Shown here piece after piece: positions 26,532 to 34,236 of a stretch of DNA of 64,000 nt. The notes beneath the pieces are model-generated. The model was not told the origin of the DNA and did not search any database. It was given only the letters and a program-made list of their open reading frames with translations. Position 1 is the first letter of the stretch. Every line of letters begins with the position of its first letter. Origin of the DNA: Lysobacter enzymogenes (GTDB lineage Bacteria; Pseudomonadota; Gammaproteobacteria; Xanthomonadales; Xanthomonadaceae); the NCBI RefSeq assembly GCF_900106525.1, contig NZ_FNOG01000012.1, forward strand, positions 1 to 64,000. The letters run 5' to 3'. The position numbers and the translations under genes were made by a program.

Positions 26532-27458
26532 TTACGGTTGCTGCTTGTAGGGCGAAATCATGCCTTCCGGCCGGCGCTTGAAGCGGCGGTGGATCCACAG
26601 GTACTGGCTCGGCGCCTGCCGCACCATCGCCTCGATCTGGGCGTTGACCCGCGCGCTGTCGGCAGTGGCGTCGCTGGAGGGGAAATCGGGCAGCGGCGCA
26701 CCGATGCGCAGCACGTAGTCGGCGCCTTCGCGGCGATGGAAGAACGGCACCACCGCGCAGCCGGCGAGGCGCGCGAACTGGTGGGTGGCGGTGATCGTCG
26801 CCGCCGGCACGCCGAAGAACGGCGCGAACACCGTGTCCTTGCCGCGCATGTCCTGGTCCGGCGCGTACCACAGGAAGCCGCCCTGCTTGAGGTGGCGCAT
26901 CGCCGGGCGGATCTCTTCGTTGGTGAACATGGCCGCGGCGTAGCGCAGGCGCCCGCGCTTGACCGCCCATTCCATCACCGGGTTGCGGTGCTTGCGGTAC
27001 ATGCCGGCCAGCGGCAAGCGGTCGCACATCAGCCGGCCGCACATTTCCAGGGTCATGAAGTGGCCCGACACCATCAGCACGCCGCGGCCGGCGGCGCGGA
27101 CCTCGTCGAGCAGTTCCACGCCCTCGATCCGCACCGTGCGCCGCATCGGTTCGACCCCGCCCCACCAGGCGCGGGCGAACTCGAAGAAGCCGATGCCCAG
27201 GTCGCGGAAGCTCTCGCGCAGCAGCGCCTCGCGCTCGGCCTGGCTCTTTTCGGGGAAGCACAGCTTCAGGTTGACCTGCGCCGCGCGCCGGCGGGTGCCG
27301 GCCACGCGCAGCGCGAACGCGCCGATCAGCGCGCCCAGCCCGCGTTGCAGCGCCCACGGCAGGCGCGCGCCGGCGCACATGACGGCCAGCGCCAGCCACA
27401 TCGGCCACAGCCGCGGCGACAGCAGGGAAGGACGGGGGGGCAGGGCGGGTTCGGCCAT
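26532..27458 (-). CDS. Lipid A biosynthesis acyltransferase (LpxL/HtrB family)
   Basis: A 308-residue inner-membrane acyltransferase with a hydrophobic N-terminal anchor (about 16-50). It has the catalytic H-x4-E motif as SGHFMTLE (His133, Glu138), plus AGMYRKHRNPVMEW and the later block WYAPDQDMRGKDTVFAPFFG. The family adds a secondary fatty acid to Kdo2-lipid IVA using acyl-ACP. Chain length and position cannot be read from sequence. The neighbouring divergent gene waaA makes the Kdo-containing acceptor, which supports the assignment. The start at 27458 leaves 88 bases to the waaA start, a shared control region. Confidence 0.9.
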   Translation of the reverse strand: MAEPALPPRPSLLSPRLWPMWLALAVMCAGARLPWALQRGLGALIGAFALRVAGTRRRAAQVNLKLCFPEKSQAEREALLRESFRDLGIGFFEFARAWWGGVEPMRRTVRIEGVELLDEVRAAGRGVLMVSGHFMTLEMCGRLMCDRLPLAGMYRKHRNPVMEWAVKRGRLRYAAAMFTNEEIRPAMRHLKQGGFLWYAPDQDMRGKDTVFAPFFGVPAATITATHQFARLAGCAVVPFFHRREGADYVLRIGAPLPDFPSSDATADSARVNAQIEAMVRQAPSQYLWIHRRFKRRPEGMISPYKQQP

Positions 27459-27546
27459 GGCGATAGTTTATTCGTTGCGGGCCTGAATGCCCCGTGCGCG
27501 ACCGCCCCCACCCCGAATCGCCGCCGCAGCCTTTATCCTTGGCGCC

Positions 27547-28842
27547 ATGCGGAAGGATTTGATCGAGCGCCTGTTGCGCGGCCTGTATTCGGTCGCCCTG
27601 TACCTGTTGGCCCCGGTCACGGTGTATCACCTGATCTGGCGCGGCTTCCGCCAGCCTGCGTATTTCCGCGGCTGGCTCGAGCGCTACGCGGTCTACCGCG
27701 GCCCGGCTCAGACCCGCACCTTGTGGCTGCACGCGGTCTCGGTCGGCGAGGTCAACGCCGCGATCCCGCTGGTCAACGCGCTGCGCCGCGGCCGCCCGGA
27801 CCTGCGCCTGTTGGTGACCACGATCACGCCGACCGGCGCCGACCGCGCGCGCGCGGCCTGGGGCGATTCGGTCGAACACGTCTATCTGCCCTACGACCTG
27901 CCCGGCGCGGTAGGCCGTTTCCTCAAGCACCATAAGCCGTGCGCGGCGCTGATCATGGAAACCGAGCTGTGGCCGAACCTGCTGTTCGGCTGCCGCGATC
28001 GCGGCATTCCCGCCTACATCCTCAACGCGCGCCTGTCGGAGCGATCGCTGCGCGGCTACCGGGTGCTGGCGCCGCTGGTGAGCCGCGCGCTGCGCACGGT
28101 GCGCACGGTCGCGGCGCAATCGCGCGCCGACGGCGAGCGCTTCGTCGAACTCGGCGCCGATCCGCGCCAGGTGGTGGAGACCGGCAACCTCAAGTTCGAC
28201 GTCAGCGTGCCCGATGCGCTGGAGGCGTTCGCGCAGGAATGCCATCGCCACACCGGCGAGCGCCCGGTGTGGATCGCCGCCAGCACCCACGAAGACGAAG
28301 AAGCGGTGACGGTGACCATGCACCGGCACCTGCGCGAGCGCTTTCCCGATCTGCTGCTGCTGTGGGCGCCGCGCCATCCCGAGCGCTTCCGGGTGGTGGC
28401 CGAGAACGCGCGCAGCGCCGGCTGGCAGGTGTCCACGCGCTCGCGCGCGCGCTGGCCGCAGCCGGGCGACGATGTGTTCGTGATCGACACGCTCGGCGAG
28501 CTGATGAGCTTCTACGCCTGCGCCGACGTCGCCTTCGTCGGCGGCAGCCTGCAGCCGATCGGTGGCCACAACCTGCTCGAGCCGGCCGCGACCGGCACCG
28601 CCATCGTCACCGGCCCGCACCTGCACAACTTCGTCGAGATCGCCCAGCGCCTGGACGACGCCGGCGCGCTGCGCATCGGCCAGGACGCCGAGCAGGTGGA
28701 AGCGGCGGTGGGACGGCTGCTGGCCGATCCGGCCGAACGCGCGCAGATGGTCGCCGCCGGCCGCGCGCTGGTGGAAACCGGCCGCGGCGCGCTGACGCGG
28801 ACGATGGCGCTGCTGCAACCGGCGTTGCCGCCGCGGGATTGA
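27547..28842 (+). CDS. waaA: 3-deoxy-D-manno-octulosonic acid (Kdo) transferase
   Basis: A 431-residue GT30 transferase with an N-terminal membrane anchor (GLYSVALYLLAPVTVYHLIW). The family signature blocks are WLHAVSVGEVNAAIPLV, METELWPNLLFGCRDRGIP, and GGSLQPIGGHNLLEPAATG. It transfers Kdo from CMP-Kdo to lipid IVA at the cytoplasmic face, the first inner-core step. A TTTATC box 12 bases before the ATG suggests a very short or absent leader. The start is set at MRKDLIERLL, as upstream residues do not match the family. Divergent from the lpxL-type gene. Confidence 0.95.
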   Translation: MRKDLIERLLRGLYSVALYLLAPVTVYHLIWRGFRQPAYFRGWLERYAVYRGPAQTRTLWLHAVSVGEVNAAIPLVNALRRGRPDLRLLVTTITPTGADRARAAWGDSVEHVYLPYDLPGAVGRFLKHHKPCAALIMETELWPNLLFGCRDRGIPAYILNARLSERSLRGYRVLAPLVSRALRTVRTVAAQSRADGERFVELGADPRQVVETGNLKFDVSVPDALEAFAQECHRHTGERPVWIAASTHEDEEAVTVTMHRHLRERFPDLLLLWAPRHPERFRVVAENARSAGWQVSTRSRARWPQPGDDVFVIDTLGELMSFYACADVAFVGGSLQPIGGHNLLEPAATGTAIVTGPHLHNFVEIAQRLDDAGALRIGQDAEQVEAAVGRLLADPAERAQMVAAGRALVETGRGALTRTMALLQPALPPRD

Positions 28843-29039
28843 GCGGCGCATTCGCGCGGCGGTTCGATTGCTCGACCGGCGCCGCGTTGGACAGTGCGGG
28901 CGACGCGATCCGATCGGTCGCGCAAAACGATGACGACGATCGCCGCGATGCGACGACGGCGGACGCGGCCCGCGACGAGCCGCGTCCGTGCAGGTTGCGC
29001 CGGACCGAGCCCGGCGCAACCGTGCCGCTGGCGCCGGAC

Positions 29040-29372
29040 TCAGACCTCGCCGAACTGCGGGCCGCCGTCGTCCGCGACCTGCTTGGTGCAGCTCACCGAG
29101 CCCAGGTACTCGTAGCCGACGATCACCACGTCGGGGCCGGCCTGGTTGGTGCCGAAGGCGCGAAAGAAGGTGGCGGTCGGCGCGCCTGCGGTGCGGCCGC
29201 CGGCGGACGTGCACTGCTGCACCGCGGCCTGCTTGGCGCGGTTGGCGGCGGCCGCCTCGGTGCTGCCCGAGCCCAGCGCGGTCGCCTGGAAGCGCTCGGC
29301 GCGGGCGTTGGCGGCGCCGGCGAACAGGACGGTGGACGCGGCGACGGTCAGAGCGATGCTGCGGATGTTCAT
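29040..29372 (-). CDS. Small exported protein of unknown function
   Basis: A 110-residue protein with signal peptide MNIRSIALTVAASTVLFAGAANA (about 23 residues). The mature part has four-Cys spacing possibilities (QQCTSAG..., GSVSCTKQV) and an Ala-rich helix (EAAAANRAKQAAVQQCTSAGG), ending QFGEV. No family is recognised; the pattern somewhat recalls small periplasmic proteins with a single disulfide. GGAG stands 7 bases before the ATG at 29372. It is isolated, followed by a 197-base gap and the convergent waaA gene, which ends at 28842. Confidence 0.7.
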   Translation of the reverse strand: MNIRSIALTVAASTVLFAGAANARAERFQATALGSGSTEAAAANRAKQAAVQQCTSAGGRTAGAPTATFFRAFGTNQAGPDVVIVGYEYLGSVSCTKQVADDGGPQFGEV

Positions 29373-29834
29373 GCGTTGTCTCCAATAGACGAAGGGGATG
29401 GTCGCTACACACGGAACTGCAGCGCGGGCCCTGTATCGGCGCGCGATGCGCTGCGTTCGAATGATGAGCGCCGCCTTCGCCGCGGAAGGTTGCATCGCAC
29501 GCGGGGTCGATGCGCGAACTTGTGATGCGTTGATGGAAAGATCGCTGAATCAGACGAGTCTGATGTTTCGTGCGTCATTCATCGCGCAACGCACAACGTG
29601 ATCGGCGCACAAGCGCAGATGCGCCGCCGCGATGCGCGGACTTGCGCTGCATCGACGGGCAGAACGCGGATCGCGCGGTTGCGATCGTTCGCGCGCGTCG
29701 AGCCTGCGTCCGCTGCGCCTGCAAGAAGATCGATCGCGACGCGCGGATTTGTGATGCGTCTACGAAAGCAATGTCCAGTCGAAAGAATTCGCTCGCTCGC
29801 ACCGCACATCGCGCACAGCATTCGCGCGCGCAAA
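29373..29834. other. Intergenic stretch with degenerate 26-bp repeats
   Basis: No supported gene is seen. Three similar segments, at about 29509-29534, 29631-29655 and 29737-29763, share the pattern GCGCGGA(C/T)TTG(T/C)G(A/C)TGC(G/A)T. They are spaced 122 and 106 bases apart. Their origin is unclear: decayed coding sequence or a dispersed repeat. The promoter of the small exported protein should lie near the left end. Confidence 0.4.
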
Positions 29835-29835
29835 G

Positions 29836-29860
29836 AAAAAGCCGCCGGTTTCCCGGCGGC
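29836..29860 (-). terminator. Rho-independent terminator of tolC
   Basis: Stem GCCGCCGG/CCGGCGGC (29841-29848 with 29853-29860) with a 4-base loop, followed on the minus strand by TTTTTC. It lies 31 bases after the tolC stop codon. Confidence 0.88.
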
Positions 29861-29891
29861 TCTCGGTTCGTCGCGGCGTGCGCGGCGCTGC

Positions 29892-31316
29892 TCAGCGCAT
29901 CGTCGGCGGCGGCGCCAGGTTGGTAGCGGCGTCGGCGCTCAGCAGGCGGTTCACGTCCTGCACGTCGGCGATGTCGAGCGAGCCGGCGGATTGCTCCAGC
30001 AGCAGGCGGTTGAGCAGGAAGTTGTACTTGGACTGGGCGTAGGCCTGCTGCGCCTGCAACAGGGTGCGCTGGTTGTTCAACACGTCCAGCACGGTGCGAG
30101 TGCCCACTTCCAGGCCGACCTGCGAGGCGTCGTAGGCGGCCTGCGCCGAGACCACGGCCAGGCGGCGCGCTTCGACTTCGCTGATGCCGGCGACCAGGGT
30201 CTGGTACGCGTTGCGGGTGCTGCGCACCAACTGGCGGCGTTGGAATTCGTACTGGTCCTGGGCGGCGTCGCGGCGGGCCAGGGCCTGGCGCACGCCGGAC
30301 TGCACCGCGCCGCCGGAATACAGCGGGATCGACAGGGTGATGCCGATGTTCGGGCCGTGGCCGGCGCTGGAGGGCTGGTCGTAGGTCTGGCCGAGGAAGC
30401 GGCGGTCGCTCCAGGTGGTGCTGTCGCTGTAGCCGCCGTTCAAGGCCAGCGTCGGCCAGTGGCCGGCGCGCGCGGTTTCCACGCCCAGCTCGGCCGATTC
30501 CACCGCCAGCTTCTGCGCGCGCAGCGAGGGATTGGCGTTGATCGCGTTCTCGACCCAGGCGTCGACCTGCTGGCTTTCCGGCAGGTTCGGCTTGAAGTCG
30601 GCCGGCAGCGCCTTGAGCGTGGTCACCGGCTGGCCGGTGATCTGGCTCAGCGCCTGGTAGTTATCCTCGACCGTGTTGCGGGCGATGATGGTCTGGGCGC
30701 GCGCGTTGTCGTACTGGGCGCGCGCTTCGTGCACGTCGGTGATCGGCGCCAGGCCGACTTCCAGGCGCTTGGTGGTGTAGTCGAACTGCTTCTGCAGCGC
30801 GGTTTCCGAAGCCACCGTCGCGGCCAGGTTCTCCAGCGCGACCAGCACGTTGAAGTAGGCCTGCGAGGTGCGCACGATCAGGTCCTGACCGGCGGCCTCC
30901 AGGGTGTAGTCGGAGGCTTCGCTGAGCTTGTTCTGGCTCTGCAGGCCCTTGATCAGCGAACGGTTGTACACGACCTGATTGGCGCTGACGCCGTAGCGGC
31001 GGCTGCTGCTTTCGCTGGTGATGTTGGTGCCGCTGGGAATCACCGGCGCGTTGGGATCGGTCGGATCGCTGGAGCCGCCGCCCGATTCGCTCTCGGTGCG
31101 GCTGCGGGTGAAGCTGGCCTCGCCGCTCAGCGACGGCAGCAGCCGCGCGCGCGCCTGGATGCGGTCTTCCTTGGTCGCCAGCCGGTTGGACTCGGCCTGG
31201 GCGAGCGTCGGGTCGCTCTGCCGCGCCTGCTCGTAGGTCTGCAGCAGGTCTTCGGCGGACGCGGCGGCCGGCAGCAGGCCAAGAGCGAGGGCAAGAACGA
31301 GCGGACGGCGGATCAT
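29892..31316 (-). CDS. tolC: TolC-family outer membrane efflux protein
   Basis: A 474-residue TolC-type channel. A signal peptide spans about 1-21 (MIRRPLVLALALGLLPAAASA). Two repeated halves follow, each with long coiled helices, for example LLQTYEQARQSDPTLAQAESN at the start of the first and VLDVLNNQRTLLQAQQAYAQSK in the second. It forms a trimeric outer-membrane beta-barrel and periplasmic tunnel used by RND, MFS, ABC and type I systems. Cotranscription with the upstream methyltransferase gene (88-base gap) is likely. The RND pump nearby (33.0-37.4 kb) lacks its own outer-membrane gene and may use this one. A terminator follows. Confidence 0.93.
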   Translation of the reverse strand: MIRRPLVLALALGLLPAAASAEDLLQTYEQARQSDPTLAQAESNRLATKEDRIQARARLLPSLSGEASFTRSRTESESGGGSSDPTDPNAPVIPSGTNITSESSSRRYGVSANQVVYNRSLIKGLQSQNKLSEASDYTLEAAGQDLIVRTSQAYFNVLVALENLAATVASETALQKQFDYTTKRLEVGLAPITDVHEARAQYDNARAQTIIARNTVEDNYQALSQITGQPVTTLKALPADFKPNLPESQQVDAWVENAINANPSLRAQKLAVESAELGVETARAGHWPTLALNGGYSDSTTWSDRRFLGQTYDQPSSAGHGPNIGITLSIPLYSGGAVQSGVRQALARRDAAQDQYEFQRRQLVRSTRNAYQTLVAGISEVEARRLAVVSAQAAYDASQVGLEVGTRTVLDVLNNQRTLLQAQQAYAQSKYNFLLNRLLLEQSAGSLDIADVQDVNRLLSADAATNLAPPPTMR

Positions 31317-31404
31317 GCGGCTTCCTTGGACTTGCATGTATTGATGGGTCCGCATGCTGGCACGCGGGCTCTTACGGTGGGCTGACGCTGGCCTGACAGG
31401 ACGG

Positions 31405-32073
31405 TCAGAACTCGAAGGCGGGCGCGGGCGCGGCGCCTTGCAGATAAGGCAGATCGGTTTCGAACAACGACTGGATGCGCGAAGCGTTGACTTCGTTGCG
31501 CTCGCCGCCGCCGACCAGCACCGCTTCCATCGCCGGCGAACGGCCGCGCACGACGAACAGGCGGCCGCCCGGCTGCAGCCACTGTAGCCACTGCGCGGGA
31601 ATCTGCGACACCGCGCCGGTGACGCAGATCGCGTTGAAACGGCGGTCGGTGCTGTAGTTCAGCGCATCGGCGTCGACCACCTGGGCGTTGAGGATGGTCT
31701 GCGCGGCCAGGCGCTCGCGCGCGGCGGCGGCCAGGTCCGGGTGGATCTCCAGGCTCACCACTTCGCGCGCCAGCCGGCCCAGGCAGGCGGTCAGGTAGCC
31801 GCTGCCGGTGCCGATCTCGAGCACGTCGTCGGTGGGATTCACGCCCAGCGACTGCAGGCTGCGGCCTTCCATCACCGGCTTCATCATGAATTCGCCGTGC
31901 GCCAGCGGCAGGGCCAGGTCGGCGTAGGCGAGGTTCTTGTGCGCGTCGGCGACGAAGGCTTCGCGCGGCAACGCGGCCAGCACGTCGAGCACGCGCGGGT
32001 CGAGCACGTCCCAGGGCCGAACTTGTTGTTCGACCATCAGTTCTCGGGCCTTGGCGTAATCGATCGTAGTCAT
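31405..32073 (-). CDS. pcm: Protein-L-isoaspartate O-methyltransferase family protein
   Basis: A 222-residue class I SAM-dependent methyltransferase. The SAM-binding loop VLEIGTGSGYLTACLGRLA and the motif YADLALPLAHGEFMMKPVMEG identify the PCMT family. Canonical members methylate isoaspartyl residues so that damaged proteins can be repaired. This branch has a substituted active-site loop (AHGEFMMKP, where classic enzymes have GxGQTIS-type), so its repair activity is uncertain. A gene of this type directly upstream of tolC is a known arrangement in proteobacteria. It runs with tolC at an 88-base distance. Confidence 0.88.
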   Translation of the reverse strand: MTTIDYAKARELMVEQQVRPWDVLDPRVLDVLAALPREAFVADAHKNLAYADLALPLAHGEFMMKPVMEGRSLQSLGVNPTDDVLEIGTGSGYLTACLGRLAREVVSLEIHPDLAAAARERLAAQTILNAQVVDADALNYSTDRRFNAICVTGAVSQIPAQWLQWLQPGGRLFVVRGRSPAMEAVLVGGGERNEVNASRIQSLFETDLPYLQGAAPAPAFEF

Positions 32074-32245
32074 GTGAAGGGTCTGCGGAATTCGTGCGCG
32101 GGACTGCGGATTCTACCGGGACCGCGCTTGTCGGCGGGAAAAAGAATTAACCAGCGCGCGGGGCGGGCTCAGTGCCGAAAGTCACCAGAACTCCTGGCAG
32201 GGCGCGCACTTACGCGCAGCCATGAGCGCGCCAGACCCGGCACAG

Positions 32246-32929
32246 TCAGCGCTCGCCACGGGCATAGGCGCGCAGGAACATGTCCACCGACGCCTCCAGA
32301 TGGGCGCGGATTTCGGCCTCGCCGGGCAGCGGATAACCCAGCATCAGCAAGGCGTACGGCTCGCCCTTGAGCACGGCGAAGAATTGCCGCGAGGCGGTGT
32401 CGGCATCGTCCAGCGCCAGCTCGCCGGCCTCGCTCCGCCGCCGCAGCAGGCCGGCGAATTCTTCGTGCAGCCGATGCGGACCCACGTCCCAAAACAGCTG
32501 GGTCAGCGGCGACTGCGCCAGTTGCGGCGTGCACAGCAGGCGGTGGATGCGGATCGCTTCGGGCGCGGCGGCCATGTCGAAGAAGGCCTGGGCGATCGCC
32601 AGCAGGCGCTCGCGCAGCGGCGTGCCGGGCTCCGGCGCGAACAGCTGCGGCGGCAGGTGCTGCTCGCAATGGGCGCGCACGGCGGCGGCGAACAGCGTCT
32701 CTTTGTCGCCGAAGTGGCTGTAGACGGTGAGTTTGGAGACGCCGGCCTCGGCGGCGATCTGATCCATGCTCACGCCGTCGTAGCCCTGGATCAGGAACAA
32801 GCGCTTGGCGGCTTCGAGGATGGCGTTGCGCTTGCTCAGATCCTTCGGCCGCCCGGGACCGGCCGGCTTGGAGGCGGACGGCGGCTGACCGGCGGTATCG
32901 GTAGGGCTGGAGGGACGGGGCGAGACCAT
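32246..32929 (-). CDS. TetR-family repressor, probable regulator of the adjacent RND pump
   Basis: A 227-residue TetR regulator. After a Pro/Ser-rich N-terminal tail (about 30 residues) comes the helix-turn-helix: NAILEAAKRLFLIQGYDGVS and AGVSKLTVYSHFGDKETLF. The C-terminal ligand domain is all-helical and matches the AcrR-like C-terminal fold found with efflux genes. It is divergent from the adaptor gene with 77 bases between starts, which hold a perfect inverted repeat (32967-32980). Local autoregulation and repression of the pump, relieved by a drug-like ligand, is therefore the natural reading. Confidence 0.9.
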   Translation of the reverse strand: MVSPRPSSPTDTAGQPPSASKPAGPGRPKDLSKRNAILEAAKRLFLIQGYDGVSMDQIAAEAGVSKLTVYSHFGDKETLFAAAVRAHCEQHLPPQLFAPEPGTPLRERLLAIAQAFFDMAAAPEAIRIHRLLCTPQLAQSPLTQLFWDVGPHRLHEEFAGLLRRRSEAGELALDDADTASRQFFAVLKGEPYALLMLGYPLPGEAEIRAHLEASVDMFLRAYARGER

Positions 32930-32966
32930 GATTGAATACTGGACTATCGGGTTTGATATTTATACA

Positions 32967-32980
32967 GTACTGACGAGTAC
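32967..32980. promoter_or_regulatory. Candidate TetR operator (GTACT-N4-AGTAC)
   Basis: A perfect inverted repeat GTACT-GACG-AGTAC lies in the AT-rich interval between the divergent regulator and adaptor genes. Promoter-like boxes overlap it (TTGATA at 32953-32958 and TACATT at 32978-32983, though 19 bases apart). A repressor bound here would block adaptor transcription. Confidence 0.6.
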
Positions 32981-33006
32981 ATTAATTGCCTGAGAGGCCG
33001 TCCGCA

Positions 33007-34128
33007 ATGCGCAGCCGGATTCCTTCCGCCTCCTATTCTCTCCCGACCGGCCGCCGTTGGTGGCTGGCCGCGGCACTGGGCCTGGCCCTGACCGCCTGCG
33101 GCGGCGCCAAGCCGGCCGTCGAAGCCGCCCGCCCGGTGCTGGTGGCCCGGCCCAGCGGCGCGGTGACCGCGGTGTCGGCCTATGCCGGCGAAGTCCGCGC
33201 CCGCGAGGAGAGCCCGCTGTCGTTCCGCGTCGCCGGCAAGCTGGTCGAGCGCAAGGTCGACGTCGGCGCCCATGTCGCCGCCGGCCAGGTGCTGGCCGTG
33301 CTCGACCCGGGCGACCTGGACGCCCAGACCCGCGCCGCCCAGGCCCAGTTGGCCGCGGCGGAGGCCGAGTATGCCCGCGCCCGCGCCGATCAGGTCCGTT
33401 ACGACCAGTTGGCCAAGGATCAGCTGATCAGCCGCTCGGCCAAGGACGCGCAGGACGCCCAGGCCAAGGCCGCCCAGGGCCAGCTCAATTCGGCCCGGGC
33501 CAATTGGGAGGTGGCGCGCAACCAGTCGGCCTACACCCAGTTGCGCGCCCCGGCCGCCGGGGTGATCGCCTCGCGCAGCGCCGAAGCCGGGCAGGTGGTC
33601 GCCGCCGGCCAGCAGGTGTTCGCGCTGGCCGCCGACGGCGCGCGCGAGATCGCCTTCGCCGTGCCCGAGGGCGCGATCGCCGCGTTCAAGCCGGGCCAGC
33701 AGGTGCAGGCGGAGTTGTGGTCGATGCCGGGCAAGCGCTGGCCCGGGCGGGTGCGCGAAGTCGCGCCGGCGGCCGATCCGGCCTCGCGCACCTACGCCGC
33801 GCGCGTCACTGTCGACGCGCCGGCCGGGACGCTGGAGCTGGGCCAGAGCGCGCGCATCTATCAGGCCGATCCGGCCGGCTCGGGCCTGAGCGTGCCGCTG
33901 GCCGCGGTGCAGCAGACCGCCAGCGGCACCGCGGTGTTCGTGGCTGATCCGCGCGCCGGCACGGTCAAGCTCAAGCCGATCGTCGCCGGCCCCTACGGCG
34001 CCGAGCGGGTGCCGGTGCGCTCGGGCCTGGGCGCGGACGAATGGGTGGTGGTGGCCGGCGGCCATCTGCTGCGCGACGGCCAGAAGGTGTTGCCGGTGGA
34101 CCGCGAGAACCATCCGGTGGAGCGGTGA
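33007..34128 (+). CDS. RND efflux periplasmic adaptor (membrane fusion) lipoprotein
   Basis: A 373-residue adaptor. Signal with lipobox LGLALTACGG. The typical order follows: beta-barrel strand, lipoyl half (KLVERKVDVGAHVAAGQVLAVL), a helical hairpin (about 90-165, rich in AQAQLAAAEAEYARARAD), the second lipoyl half (LRAPAAGVIASRSAEAGQVV), and beta-barrel and membrane-proximal domains. It bridges the RND permease to an outer-membrane channel. It starts the pump operon; GAGAGG precedes the ATG. The next gene follows after 108 bases. No outer-membrane component is encoded in the operon. Confidence 0.93.
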   Translation: MRSRIPSASYSLPTGRRWWLAAALGLALTACGGAKPAVEAARPVLVARPSGAVTAVSAYAGEVRAREESPLSFRVAGKLVERKVDVGAHVAAGQVLAVLDPGDLDAQTRAAQAQLAAAEAEYARARADQVRYDQLAKDQLISRSAKDAQDAQAKAAQGQLNSARANWEVARNQSAYTQLRAPAAGVIASRSAEAGQVVAAGQQVFALAADGAREIAFAVPEGAIAAFKPGQQVQAELWSMPGKRWPGRVREVAPAADPASRTYAARVTVDAPAGTLELGQSARIYQADPAGSGLSVPLAAVQQTASGTAVFVADPRAGTVKLKPIVAGPYGAERVPVRSGLGADEWVVVAGGHLLRDGQKVLPVDRENHPVER

Positions 34129-34236
34129 GCGCCGTCGGCGCCGTCGCTTCGCGTGCGGCCGCAACGCGCAGCCGCTTCCGTTCCCGGCCCGGCCGCGCGC
34201 GCGATGCCGCGCGCCTCGCCCTAACGAGCTGACCCC

